A stretch of DNA of 64,000 bases, taken from the NCBI RefSeq assembly GCF_030066895.1, contig NZ_JASJAV010000003.1:248001-312000 (forward strand), in the 5' to 3' direction. A program made the translations under genes and the position numbers. This document shows, piece by piece, positions 42,868 through 52,897 of the stretch. The notes under the pieces were generated by a model, which was not told where the DNA came from, did no database searches, and saw nothing but the letters and a program-made list of their open reading frames with translations. Positions within the stretch are counted from its first letter, which is position 1. Each line of letters begins with the position of its first letter. This DNA is from Breoghania sp. (GTDB taxonomy: Bacteria; Pseudomonadota; Alphaproteobacteria; Rhizobiales; Stappiaceae).

Positions 42868-43769
42868 CGGGATCTGCGGCAACGCCGGACCGGTTTGCGG
42901 ATCTGAACGGGCTTCGGATCTGCTACCGGCAGGACGGTTCACCGAAGGCCCCCGCGGTATTTCTAATTGCGGGGCTCGGCATGCAGCTGATCGAATGGCC
43001 GCAAGAGCTTGTCGATGGTCTTGCGAAGAATTTCCGGGTGATCCGGCTGGACAACCGTGACAGTGGCCTGTCCGCACGATGCGGCGGCCCGTTCTCCGAA
43101 ATACCGCCGGGTTTCGAGTGGTCCGGCAGCGCAAAAGGGCTGGCCGCCTACGGCCGGATCGATATGGCGGATGATGTGCTGGCTCTGGCCGACCATTTGG
43201 AGATCCCACAGTTCACCTGCATCGGCTTTTCCATGGGCGGCATGATCGTGCAGCTGCTCGCCACGCGCGCTCCGGAAAGAATGACCCGTTTTGCCTCCCT
43301 GTCCAGCACCGGAGGGGATGCCACGGTTACGGCGAACGACGCTTCATTGCGGCTGATCGAGCGTTTCTTTCTGCTGTTTCCGTCAGAGGCTGATGCGATC
43401 GAGGCCATTCGCGAAAGCAACTGTCATTTCTCGGTCGGCTTGATGCCTTTGCACGGCCCCGAGAACCACCAGTTTGCCAAGGCCCTGTCTGACCGCGCAG
43501 CGGACGATGGCGGCTACCTCCGGGATACATTCGCCATTACGACCTCCCCTCCTTGGAGGGATAAGCTGGCAGGCAAGGAGATCCCCGCGCTCTTCATGCA
43601 TGGTGGCAGTGACCTGAGCATCGACGTGGCCTCTGCCCAAAGCCTGGCAAACGACATGCCCCGGGCGACCCTCAGGATCAACCCCGGCTTCGGGCACTGG
43701 ATCGATGGCGAAACATGTCGCCAAGCGCTGGACTGGCTGCAAAACAGCGCCCCGCGCGAGATGCATTGA
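42864..43769 (+). CDS. Alpha/beta-hydrolase
   Basis: An intact 301-residue hydrolase. Oxyanion region FLIAGLGMQLIEWP, nucleophile elbow CIGFSMGGMIVQLL with the serine, acid region ALFMHGGSDLSIDV and the histidine in NPGFGHWIDGE. The pattern is that of esterase/lipase-like or haloperoxidase-like hydrolases. Start is a TTG at 42864 overlapping the choX stop (TTGA), so translation is coupled. Coupling to a choline receptor suggests a choline ester as substrate, but this is speculation. Confidence 0.85.
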   Translation: MTGSAATPDRFADLNGLRICYRQDGSPKAPAVFLIAGLGMQLIEWPQELVDGLAKNFRVIRLDNRDSGLSARCGGPFSEIPPGFEWSGSAKGLAAYGRIDMADDVLALADHLEIPQFTCIGFSMGGMIVQLLATRAPERMTRFASLSSTGGDATVTANDASLRLIERFFLLFPSEADAIEAIRESNCHFSVGLMPLHGPENHQFAKALSDRAADDGGYLRDTFAITTSPPWRDKLAGKEIPALFMHGGSDLSIDVASAQSLANDMPRATLRINPGFGHWIDGETCRQALDWLQNSAPREMH

Positions 43770-44396
43770 GCGCCACGGTTCATTCACCCAAGGTCCCCAG
43801 CATGTGTCGATCCGGAATGCCGGTAAACTGCTGCTGGGGGCCATCGCCGCGTCGGACAGTCTGCATGGGGGATGCGGCAGCTAGCGCCGTCCGTGGGCTT
43901 GAGCGGTATGGCCCGCTTCGCCATTTATCGCCGAGCGTCACCCGCTCGATGCGAATGAGGCATCTGCCTAGGCACAGGTTTTCCTGCCCATTAGGCGAAG
44001 GGAGACGAACTGACATCCAAATTGGTGGCCGGTGGGAGAAGGCATTTCTGCAGCAAGTTTTGCAGACGGATCTGATTTTTTTGAACTGTTCCCAGTCCCC
44101 CGGACGTCTTGTGCTTTCAAGGTCTGTTGCCGTTCGACTTCAATGGGCGACAGCTGCGCATTCCTGACATGCCTGCGCAGGATCTCTTCGCCCTGTCATG
44201 ACCCCCTTGCCTCAAAATGTGCGGAGAAGGCATCTGCGATGCCTGAGGCCGTTCGCGTTGCATGTTCCCCAATTTACATTCTATTTCAAATAGACATTTG
44301 AAAACAGTTATATAGCGGGCCGGGTGCGCCTTTGAGAGTGGCAACCATTCAAATAACGACTTGACATGTCAGTGGAATACCATTGGCATACCAAGC
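43770..44396. other. Gene-poor stretch upstream of gntR
   Basis: No gene is supported in these 627 bases. Short frames on both strands lack family features and codon regularity. The last 40 bases hold the gntR promoter and operator: a TTGACA at 44361-44366 and the repeats described separately. GC content drops toward 44280-44360. Confidence 0.5.
44373..44393 (+). promoter_or_regulatory. Tandem GntR-type operator
   Basis: TGGAATACCA (44373-44382) and TGGCATACCA (44384-44393) are two near-identical TGG-N4-CCA palindromes separated by one base. They end four bases before the gntR start and overlap the region downstream of TTGACA, so binding would repress gntR itself. The form resembles FadR/FCD-type TGGTATACCA sites. 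Confidence 0.75.
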
Positions 44397-45107
44397 ATGA
44401 GTGCATTGAACGAACTCCAGCGAGAAACCGCATATCGTCGGATCCTCGACCTCATCAGGAGTGGGGAATTGGCTCCGGAAAAGCCCGTTTCCGAATGAGG
44501 ACTATCCAGTCAACTCGGGATTGGGCGCATGCCGATCCGGGAGGCGATGCGCGATCTGGCTCGGGACGGATTGCTCACGATTGTCCCCCTACGCGGGACG
44601 ACGGTCTGTTCGATAACGACGGATCAGATCCACGAACTCTTCGACTTGCGGCAGGCTATCGAGTGTCTGGCGGCACAGCGAGCCACCGAAAACGGGCCAA
44701 CGCCGGAACTGCTCGTCTACCGGGACCTGATGGAGCAATCGCGCCAGCCGGAAGCCGAGATGGAGTGGGACAACAACTACAATACGGGTCACGAATTCCA
44801 CATCGAACTGGTCCGAGCAAGCGGCAATGCCTTGCTGCTGGACATCTATCTGCCATTGCGGGCGCGCTACAACATCCTGACAAGGCTCGCGCGCTTCTAT
44901 GACAAGGAATGGATCCTGAAGACGGTCGATGACCATCTGGCGATCCTTCAGGCGGTCATCGACCGAGACCCCGAGAGAGCGCACCGCGAGATGAGCGAGC
45001 ATCTCGAACGCAGCTACCAATCCAAGTTGAAAATTGTTGGTGCGACCCGTCGCACGGCAAGCTTTGCGGGCGCGGCATCGGTCATCCCGCCAAAACCGCG
45101 CCAATAA
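44397..45107 (+). pseudogene. GntR-family (FCD-type) regulator with one internal TGA
   Basis: AYRRILDLIRSGELAPEKPV begins the winged helix; an in-frame TGA at 44496-44498 takes the place of the arginine in the family motif VSERxLSxxLG (CGA to TGA), followed by GLSSQLGIGRMPIREAMRDL and TIVPLRGTTVC. The FCD effector domain includes FHIELVRASGNALLLDIYL and DDHLAILQAVIDRDPERAHR with metal-binding histidines. It heads the aapJQMP block and probably controls it together with itself. Restart at the ATG at 44529 would lack part of the DNA-binding domain. Confidence 0.92.
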
Positions 45108-45152
45108 GCGGCAATCAAGAACAAATAAATTCCCACCAACTGGAGTATCAGT

Positions 45153-46200
45153 ATGTCCGGAAATACCTTTGCCCGAGGCAAGCTAGCCGCCTTGGCAATA
45201 GCGTTCACAACAATAGCTGCAACAACCCCATCCCACGCCCAGGAAACCTCCACACTCGATACCGTCAAAAGCAAGGGCGTTGTCGCCTGCGCCGGCAATG
45301 GCGGGCGCCAGGGCATGTCGATGATCGACAGCCAGGGCAATTGGGTTGGTCTCGACGTGTCGATAGCTGCAAGGCGGGCGCTGCGGCTGTCTTGGGCGAC
45401 GCCTCCAAGATTTCCATGGTCAAGGCAACCACTCAGACGCGGTTTTCGCTGCTGCAGACCGGCGAAGTCGATATTGTCACAGCCAATGCCACCTGGACGC
45501 TGTCGCGCGATGCCGAACTGGGCCTCGATGCCACCGTCACCACCTTCTATGATGGACAGGGTTTCATGGTTCCGAAGTCCCTCGGCGTCACCAAGGTGAG
45601 TGAACTGGATGGCGCAGACCTGTGCGTTCCCCCGGATCCAACTCCGAACAGGTCACCGCCGACGTCGCCCAGAAGGAAGGCATCACCTTCAACCCGATCG
45701 TGATCGAGGATCAGGCCGAACTCCAGCGCGCCTTCTTCAATGGCCGCTGCGACGTGCATATCCTGTCGACCTCCGACTTGGCGGCCGTTCGCGCCAGCTT
45801 GGCCGACAATCCGGACGATTGGGTGATCCTGCCGGGTGTTTACGGCAAGGACCCGATGGGCTCCTTCGTCCGGCAGGGTGACACTCAGTGGCGCGATATT
45901 GTCGACTGGGCCATCTACGCGATGATCGGGGCAGAAGAGAAGGGTATCACTTCGAAGAATGTTGACGAGATGCTCAAGAGTTCGGATCCCGAAGTCCAGA
46001 AGATGCTCGGCGTGGGAACGGATCTCGGTTCAAAACTGGGCCTGGATGCCAAGTGGGCCTACCGCATCATCAAGCAGGTCGGCAATTACGGCGAGGTCTA
46101 TGATCGCAATTTCGGCATGGGCCCTCCGCTCAAGCTGCCGAGGGGCCTTGACGCGCTCTACACCGATAGCGGGCTGATGTACACCCCGCCCTTCAAGTAA
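45153..46200 (+). pseudogene. aapJ: General L-amino acid ABC transporter binding protein (AapJ), frameshifted
   Basis: The receptor of the broad-specificity rhizobial Aap system. Signal peptide ends at PSHAQ; TLDTVKSKGVVACAGNGGRQ and GMSMIDSQGNWVGLDV open the fold; after a shift near 45370 come KATTQTRFSLLQTGEVDIVT and ANATWTLSRDAELGLD; after another near 45635 GSNSEQVTADVAQKEGI and the rest to a TAA at 46200 (GNYGEVYDRNFGMGPPLKLP). The restored length of about 345 residues is normal. Confidence 0.93.
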
Positions 46201-46218
46201 GCACCAAGGTCATCGATT

Positions 46219-46244
46219 CCGCCTCGGCGATCTCGTCGAGGCGG
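46219..46244 (+). promoter_or_regulatory. Intercistronic stem-loop between aapJ and aapQ
   Basis: CCGCCTCG (46219-46226) pairs with CGAGGCGG (46237-46244) around a 10-base loop; a flanking T-A pair extends it. Such hairpins after binding-protein genes usually protect the upstream mRNA or attenuate transcription into the permease genes. No T run follows. Confidence 0.55.
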
Positions 46245-46313
46245 ATCTCATACCAATTGTCTACCTCCTACCGCTCCTAAATCAGCGAAGCTCGAGAGAG
46301 AAAGCAACAGCCG

Positions 46314-47490
46314 ATGCAGTGCTCAAAATTGCTGCTCGTTGCGAGGAATTCCATGTTCTGACGAAATCAAAAGGTCCTGAATTGGGCCGCGCAAATATTT
46401 GTGCTGGTCGTGATCGGTGGAGGCATCCTTTTCTTCACCGCCAATGCGCAAAACGCCTTGCACGAGCGAGGGATCTCGACCGGTTTTGCATTTCTCGAGG
46501 ACCGCTCCGGGTTTGAAATCAGCGTGGGCATGATCGCCCATGACCCTGATGACAGCTATTTCAATGCCCTTCTCGCCGGAGCGTCCAACACCCTTACGAT
46601 TTCCATCATCAGTATCGTCGGGGCATCGATCTTCGGGCTGTTTCTCGGGATTTGCCGCCTATCCTCCAATCGTCTGGTTTCCGGCCTGTCCGGCAACCTA
46701 CGTGGATCTGTTCCGAAACACGCCGCAATTGCTGCAGATCATCATGTGGTACTTGCTGCTGACCCTGTTGACTTCGCCGCGAAATGCGCTGGCTTTCGTA
46801 CCAGGCCACATGTATCTGTCCAACCGCGGGTTGAACCTTCCAACTCTTGCCAACGGCTTTCCCCTTCCCGCCGCCTGTGCCGTTGTGGTCATCGCCGGAT
46901 TTGCCGCTCTCTGGTTGGCCTCTCGCTGTCTGGAGTGGCGATTTCGGCGGGTCGGCAAGCAGGTAAATCGGGGCTTGTTTCTGCCGCTTGCCTTCGTGGC
47001 AGGCGCGGTCATCGACTGGCTCATCGTCGGCGCGCCCACATCTTTGGTGTCGCCCGAACTCAGAGGGTTCAAGTACCGTGGCGGCCAGACATTGTCGCCC
47101 GAGTTTCTTGCCCTCTTCTTCGGTTTGACGCTCTACATCGGTGCGTTTATCGCAGAGATCGTGCGGGCCGGACTTCAATCCGTGCCGAAGGGCCAGCTTG
47201 AAGCCGCCGATTCCATTCCCTTGTCGCGCTACAATCGCTTTGGGCTCGTCGTTCTGCCTCAGGCATTGCGCGTCGTCATCCCGCCGGCGATGGCCCAATA
47301 TGTCAGCTTGCTGAAAAACAGCTCTCTTGGCGTCGCGGTCGGCTATTCCGAACTTTTCAATGTATCCAACACCACCACAACATTGTCCGGCCAGGTTCTT
47401 GAATGCGTGGTGCTCATGGCAGTGTTATACCTTGCGATCTCCCTCGTCATGAATTTCTACAATCGCCTCGTGCAGATAAAGGAGCGTTGA
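46314..47490 (+). pseudogene. aapQ: Amino acid ABC permease AapQ, interrupted
   Basis: From the ATG at 46314 the frame meets a TGA at 46359-46361 (a likely Trp, TGG) and continues RNQKVLNWAAQIFVLVVIGG, HERGISTGFAFLEDRSGFEI and TISIISIVGASIFGLFLGI. A frameshift near 46690 leads to YVDLFRNTPQLLQIIMWYLL, SLVSPELRGFKYRGGQTLSP, AEIVRAGLQSVPKGQLEAAD (EAA region) and KNSSLGVAVGYSELFNVSNT. AapQ and AapM are long permeases with an inserted periplasmic region, as seen here. Confidence 0.92.
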
Positions 47491-47495
47491 TCCAG

Positions 47496-48614
47496 ATGAC
47501 CACTCCTCCTGTCTCGCATGTCTCGGTCCGCAAGCCAACCGAGCGCCCCGCGCCGGTCATGACCTCCGGTCCCCTTGCACGGGGGTGATTGCAGCGTTCT
47601 TTTCGACGCCGCTCAATGCGCTTGTCACGATCCTCATTTTCTTCGGCATCGTCATGCTGTTGCCGCAGGTCATCCGCTGGGCCTTCGTCGATGCGATCTG
47701 GTACACGACCGACCCCGAGGTCTGTCGCAGCGCTCAGGGCGCTTGCTGGGCGGTGATTACCGAGAAGTACCGGGTCATTCTCTTTGGAACGTACCCCCTA
47801 CGAGGAGCATTATCGCGGAGCCATCGTCGTTGCTCTCGTGACCCTGCTGGCGATCTACACTGCCATTCCCCGTTTCTGGAACGTCTACCTCATTCCGATC
47901 TGGGCCGTCTGCGGGGTGATCAGCGCGATCCTGATGTTCGGCAGCGTCTTCTGGTTGCCGTTTGTCGGTACGGACGAGTGGGGCGGACTGCCCCTGACGA
48001 TGATCGTCTTTCTGACGACCGTGGGGTTCGGCTTTCCCCTCGCAATTTTGTTTGCGCTTGGTAGGCGTTCAAAGTTGCCGATTATCAAGGCTGTCTGTGT
48101 GATCACCATTGAAATCGTGCGCGGCCTGTCTCTGATTTCCGTGCTCTTCATGATGATCATCTTTCTGTCGCTCTTTCTACCCGGCGATCTCACGATCGAC
48201 AAGCTGCTTCGAGCGCTGGTTGGAATGGTCATCTTCTTCGGAGCCTATTCTGCCGAAGTCATTCGCGGTGGCCTCCAGGCAGTTCCCAACGGGCAGTATG
48301 ATGCAGTCAAGGCACTTGGGCTGAACTATCTGAAATCGCACATCCTGATCATTCTTCTGCAGGCATTGCGCACCGTCCTGCCCGCGCTGGTGAATGACAT
48401 CATCGGAGCCTTCAAGAACACAACCTTCGCCTCGATCATCGGCATCTTCGATATTTTCGGAGCGGCGAAGGCCTCGCTTCGGGATGTGTCGTGGACGCGC
48501 TATGCCACCGAAGTCTACATATTCGTGGCGCTTATCTTCTTCATCTATTGCTTCTCCATGGCCAAATACAGTGCGTTCATCGAGAGACGCAGCTCCAAGG
48601 AACGTGCCCGATGA
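47496..48614 (+). pseudogene. aapM: Amino acid ABC permease AapM, frameshifted twice
   Basis: The N terminus MTTPPVSHVSVRKPTERPAP is followed by a shift near 47584 to FFSTPLNALVTILIFFGIVM and AFVDAIWYTTDPEVC, and a second shift near 47795 to YRGAIVVALVTLLAIYTAIP. The rest is intact: IKAVCVITIEIVRGLSLISV, YSAEVIRGGLQAVPNGQYDA (EAA region) and [20 protein letters not shown]. Its stop overlaps the aapP start (ATGA). Confidence 0.92.
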
Positions 48615-49354
48615 GCGATACCGGCGGAGAACTCGTCCGCATCAGCAGTCTGAACAAGTGGTATGGCGACTTCCATGTCTTGCGCGATATCGATCTTGTC
48701 GTGGGAGAGAGCGAAAAAGTCGTCATCTGTGGCCCTTCGGGTTCCGGAAAATCCTCTCTCTTGCGTTGCATGAACCGGCTGGAATCCTATCAGGAAGGTT
48801 CAATCACCGTTGCCGGAAACAAGGTCAGTGACGACAAGGCCAGTCTGAACCGGTTGCGCCATGCGACAGGCATGGTCTTTCAGAACTTCAATCTCTTCCC
48901 ACATCTGATGACCCTCGAGAACCTGACCATCGGCCCGGTGTATTCGCTTGCTCATCCGGTTGCAGAGGCGCGCGCGAAAGCGTTGCAGATGCTCGATCGG
49001 GTAAAGGTTGCCGATCAGGCGCTCAAATATCCCGGACAGCTGTCCGGCGGGCAGCAGCAGCGTGTTGCCATCGCGCGAGCGCTGATGATGGAACCCCGGC
49101 TTCTGCTTTTCGATGAACCGACATCCGCCCTCGATCCGGAAATGATCAATGAGGTGCTGGAGGCCATGAAGGAATTGGCGGAACAGGGCATGACCATGGT
49201 GATCGTCACCCACGAGATGGGCTTCGCCCGCAACGTGGCAAATCTGATCGGTTTCATGGATCACGGCTGTATCCGGGAGGCCGCGTCGCCGGAAGAATTC
49301 TTCAACAATCCCAAAAGCGAGAGAACCCGGGCCTTTCTTTCTCAACTGATCTGA
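48611..49354 (+). CDS. aapP: General L-amino acid ABC transporter ATPase AapP
   Basis: An intact 247-residue ATPase: Walker [22 protein letters not shown]-loop [19 protein letters not shown], signature [20 protein letters not shown], Walker [21 protein letters not shown] and H-loop [17 protein letters not shown]. It energises AapQM; it is the only unbroken gene of its operon. The 297 bases that follow (49355-49651) hold no gene or clear hairpin. Confidence 0.95.
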   Translation: MSDTGGELVRISSLNKWYGDFHVLRDIDLVVGESEKVVICGPSGSGKSSLLRCMNRLESYQEGSITVAGNKVSDDKASLNRLRHATGMVFQNFNLFPHLMTLENLTIGPVYSLAHPVAEARAKALQMLDRVKVADQALKYPGQLSGGQQQRVAIARALMMEPRLLLFDEPTSALDPEMINEVLEAMKELAEQGMTMVIVTHEMGFARNVANLIGFMDHGCIREAASPEEFFNNPKSERTRAFLSQLI

Positions 49355-49651
49355 TGGCTTTTCCCTCATCTCAGACTGGCGCTTGAGCTTCTCGGGGCTT
49401 TTTCAGACGGCATCATTTTGAATCCTGAAGGGTTCAGAACCGCATGTCATGATCGATCTGTCGAGTGAGACATCGCTCCGCCTGAATGAAGGGCCGCATC
49501 AGATCAGGGCGCAGTTCGAAACGGGTGCAGAAAGTAAATGACGTTTCCGGACCGTTACGCATAACGACACAAGTGACGAGGCCATCGACACCCCCAGAGC
49601 CGGGATCCGAGCGACCTTAAAAGAATATCAAAAGATAAAGGAAATGGGGCG

Positions 49652-50821
49652 ATGACGACCTTGAACGAGGGCATGAAACAAGAGGCAGATCTGGGCCCCA
49701 ATGCCGGACTTGTCGGGGCAGCCGATGGACGGACGAGACTGGCCACGCCGTCGCTGTTGTTGGATCTGGATGCGCTGGAAGCCAATCTTGCCGAAGGCGC
49801 ACGACTTGTTCGGGAAGCCGGGTTGCGCCTGCGTCCTCATTTCAAGGCGCACAAGTCGCTGGAAGTGCTGCGTTTGCAGTTGGAGGCCGGAGCCTGCGGC
49901 GTTGCGGTTGCCACAATCGGCGAGGCCGAAGCCGTCGCTGCCGCCTTTCCGACCACCGATATTCTTGTGACTTCCATTCTTTCGTCACCAATTCAATTGG
50001 CCCGGGCCGTGGCAATCTTTGCCAACAGGGTCCCGCTCACCTTGGCGATAGACAGTCGCGATCAACTCAAGACCCTCTCCCAGTGCCTGGCTGGAAAAAA
50101 TTGCCAGATGAACGTCCTGATCGATGTGGACATGGGACGCGGAAGATCCGGTTGCGTAACCGTCAGCGAGGCGATCAAACTGGCGGAAATGATCGAGGCC
50201 GAGCCGAATATCTCATTGGCAGGGCTTCAGACCTATGCCGGCCAGCTGTCTCACGTCACCGATCTGGAAAAACGTTCTGACACCTATGAGATTTTCGCCA
50301 GCCGTGTCGTTCTCTTCCGCGAAGCCCTGGCGTCGCACCTGCCTCGCCCGTTGAAGATTACCGGTGGGAGCACTGGTTCGATGCAGCTTGATCTCGCCTC
50401 CGGTCTTCTGACCGAACTTCAGTGTGGAAGCTATGCGATCATGGATGTGGAGTATCTCCCACTCCATCATCGCGACGGAACCTGGCCATTTGTTCCGGCG
50501 CTATCCGTCCTGTCTACCGTGCTTTCCGCAAACTGGGACTATCACGTGACCACGGATGGCGGTGACAAACGCTTCCAGAACAAATACGGCCACGAACCGG
50601 TTATCGTGCGCGGTGCGGAGCCGGCCTGCCGGTATAAGCCGGTCAGCGACGAACATGGTCGCATCGACGCGCCCGACGGTATTCCGCTGCCGGCTGTCGG
50701 CGACAGCGTCGAATGTATCGTTTCGTACTGCGATCCCACGATCAATCTCTACGACGCCTACCATGTGGTGCGAGACGACGCATTGCTGGCCATCTGGCCG
50801 ATCGACGGCCGGGGCCGGTAA
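49652..50821 (+). CDS. DSD1-family PLP enzyme (D-threonine/D-3-hydroxyaspartate aldolase or D-serine deaminase like)
   Basis: A 389-residue fold-type III enzyme. TPSLLLDLDALEANLAEGAR and LRPHFKAHKSLEVLRLQL carry the PLP lysine; YAGQLSHVTDLEKRS and KITGGSTGSMQLDLASGLLT bind the cofactor phosphate; TELQCGSYAIMDVEY is the family core. The metal site that reads HCDPTxNLYD in relatives reads SYCDPTINLYD: the ligand His appears as Tyr (codon 50726-50728, CAC to TAC). The ORF is uninterrupted but may be inactive. Beside an Aap importer it suggests catabolism of a D-amino or hydroxy-amino acid. Confidence 0.85.
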   Translation: MTTLNEGMKQEADLGPNAGLVGAADGRTRLATPSLLLDLDALEANLAEGARLVREAGLRLRPHFKAHKSLEVLRLQLEAGACGVAVATIGEAEAVAAAFPTTDILVTSILSSPIQLARAVAIFANRVPLTLAIDSRDQLKTLSQCLAGKNCQMNVLIDVDMGRGRSGCVTVSEAIKLAEMIEAEPNISLAGLQTYAGQLSHVTDLEKRSDTYEIFASRVVLFREALASHLPRPLKITGGSTGSMQLDLASGLLTELQCGSYAIMDVEYLPLHHRDGTWPFVPALSVLSTVLSANWDYHVTTDGGDKRFQNKYGHEPVIVRGAEPACRYKPVSDEHGRIDAPDGIPLPAVGDSVECIVSYCDPTINLYDAYHVVRDDALLAIWPIDGRGR

Positions 50822-51091
50822 CAGTTGACGTGGCCCCAGATGTTCCCGCATCAAGCAGTGGAGTTTCCAGGCCGCAATTTCCGGTGGGCTGGGTCAAGGG
50901 GGGGGCAATGCCGTCGATGAGCCTTTTGTGAGCGCCATCGGTGGGGTTGCCCGATTTCAAATAGGTATAAGCGCACCGCACCACTGCAGAAAATTAAATC
51001 GGAGTATTAAACTCAACTATTTTATCCACCCCGGAAGCTCGGTATTTCCTGTGATATCCGCATTTCAAACGGGCAGGCCCCACGAGGACGG

Positions 51092-51608
51092 ATGGGAACG
51101 GAGGCTGATCGCGACCGGCTTTTGGCGGTCTTTTCGCACTACGAAGCGCGCCTGAAGCGGTATTTCGCTGATCGGACGCGCTTGCAGGCGGATGCGGAAG
51201 ACCTCACCCAGGAGGCCTGGATCAAGCTGTCGCGCAACGGCGCGAGCGCCCTTGCCGCCCCCTCGCCCTATTTGATGCGGATCGCCAGAACCCTTGCCAT
51301 CAATCATGAGCGCACCCGCCGCAGGCGTTTGAGTGAAGCGGAAGTGGACGACCTGCTGGCCGTTCCCGACACAGCCCCCCGGGCCGGAGGCGCACCTTGC
51401 CGCCCGCGACGCGCTGCGCATCCTGTCCGCCGCCATGAACGAACTGCCTGAGCGCCGCCGCGCCATGCTCGTTGCCGCGCGCATCGGGAACCGTCGACAC
51501 TCCGAGATCGCGGCGGAACACGGCGTTAGCGTTCGTACTGTCGAGATGAAAATCCGCAATGTGCTCGACTTTTGCCGCCATCGGCTCGAGGAACACGGCG
51601 CGGCCTGA
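51092..51608 (+). pseudogene. ECF sigma factor, FecI type, frameshifted
   Basis: Region 2 is YFADRTRLQADAEDLTQEAW and SPYLMRIARTLAINHERT; region 4, after a shift at the C6 run 51375-51380, is LRILSAAMNELPERRRAMLV and IAAEHGVSVRTVEMKIRNVL. Such sigma factors are activated by a TonB receptor through FecR under iron limitation and transcribe the uptake operon. It is the first gene of the iron block; the ATG at 51092 is the only good start. The preceding 270 bases hold an AT-rich spacer near 50990-51050 that may be its promoter. Confidence 0.9.
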
Positions 51609-51792
51609 CAAGACGTGGATTGACGAACGCAGATTGACTGGCCCCGGATTGACAAGGAGGCCGGGTTCAGGCCATTGCCAGCGGCATCCGTTTCGATGAT
51701 TTTCGCCGTCTGGCTTCGTTTCATCGGATTTCAATCGTTATACCTAGTACAGCACAGCTGCCGAAGGATTTTCACGAGAGGACCCAGCCGTC

Positions 51793-52721
51793 GTGGAGCG
51801 GGATTTCGAGGTTCTCAAACGCGAAGCGAGCGAGTGGCTTGTGCGCCTGACTTCCGGCGAGGCGACAACGCGCGACCGGGACGATTTCCTTGCCTGGCGA
51901 CGGCGCAGCCCTGCCCACGAGCACGCCTTTCGCGAAGTTGCGCAGGTCTGGCGTGGCCTCGGCGAGATGCCGGCCGGCATCCGCAGCAAAAGGCCGCGTC
52001 CCACGCGCCGGATGGTGCTGACGGGAGGGCTCGCCGCCGGCGTGGCGGGCCTGACGGTTGGATTGTCGGCCACCGGCTATTGCCGTCCCTGCAAAGGCTT
52101 CTCGCCGACCATGCGACGGGCGTGGGCGAACAGAAGACCGTGGCGCTTCCCGACGGCTCCACCGCGCTGCTCGACGGAGCCAGCGCCCTGTCCGTCGACT
52201 TTTCCTCCACCGCCCGCCATCTGGAGCTTGCCGAAGGCGCAAAGATCTTCGAGGTCGCTCCCGATCCCGCACGCCCCTTTGTCGTGTCGGCCGGCTACGG
52301 CGAAAGCGTCGCCGCCGAAAGCTCCTTTGCCGTCAAGCTCGGGGCGTTTCGAATCGTGGTCGATTGCGTGGCTGGCAAACTCTAGGTGAGCTGCGTCTAT
52401 ACGCTGGCCCTCAAGACCGGCGAACGCGTCCGCTACACCGAGGCCAGGCTCGGCAAGAGGATCGTCTCGGACCCGACCGTGACCTCCTGGCGGAACGGGT
52501 TGCTGATCTTCGATGACCAGCCGCTTGGGGAAGTCGTCGCGGATCTCAACCGGCACCGGCGCGGCAAGGTCATCGTGGCGGGCAATGGCCTCCGCGCCTT
52601 GCGCGTCTCCGGGGTCTTCCACCTTAACCGGCCGCAGGAAATCCTGACGCATCTGGAAAAGACCCTGGGTCTCGACGTCTATGGGCTGGCCGGCGGCCTC
52701 GTGGTGCTCCACCAGGGTTGA
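51793..52721 (+). pseudogene. FecR-type anti-sigma/sigma regulator, interrupted
   Basis: From the GTG at 51793: a DUF4880-like cytoplasmic region (EASEWLVRLTSGEATTRDRD, FLAWRRRSPAHEHAFREVA), a membrane segment (MVLTGGLAAGVAGLTVGLSA), a frameshift near 52085, the FecR domain (VALPDGSTALLDGASALSVD, LAEGAKIFEVAPDPARPFVV), a TAG at 52383-52385 and a C-terminal STN-like domain (LIFDDQPLGEVVADLNRHRR, VSGVFHLNRPQEILTHLEKT). It passes the receptor signal to the sigma factor encoded upstream. Confidence 0.9.
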
Positions 52722-52897
52722 TCCCACAGCGTCTCACGCATGCGCTTCAAGCCGGCGCTCCGGGCCACCTTCAGCAAAAAAATCGCCTTCAAGGCGAAGA
52801 AATGTTTCGGGTTTGTAAATCCGCGTCGTTTCCCTCGATAGACCCGGCCGCACGCCAATTCCTCCTCGCGCGGTCCGCCAACATCCGAGGATACGAC

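Noticed and set aside
43770-44396. Mobile element or integration scar in the gene-poor stretch
   Set aside because: No terminal repeats, transposase fragments, tRNA or duplicated target sequence were seen.
49652-50821. A beta-hydroxyaspartate cycle locus around the DSD1-family gene
   Set aside because: Only one candidate enzyme is present; the dehydratase, aminotransferase and reductase partners and their order are absent.
52776-52797. Hairpin next to seven A residues, which on the minus strand looks like an intrinsic terminator
   Set aside because: No minus-strand gene runs into it, and on the plus strand the A run precedes the hairpin, so it would not terminate fecR transcription.
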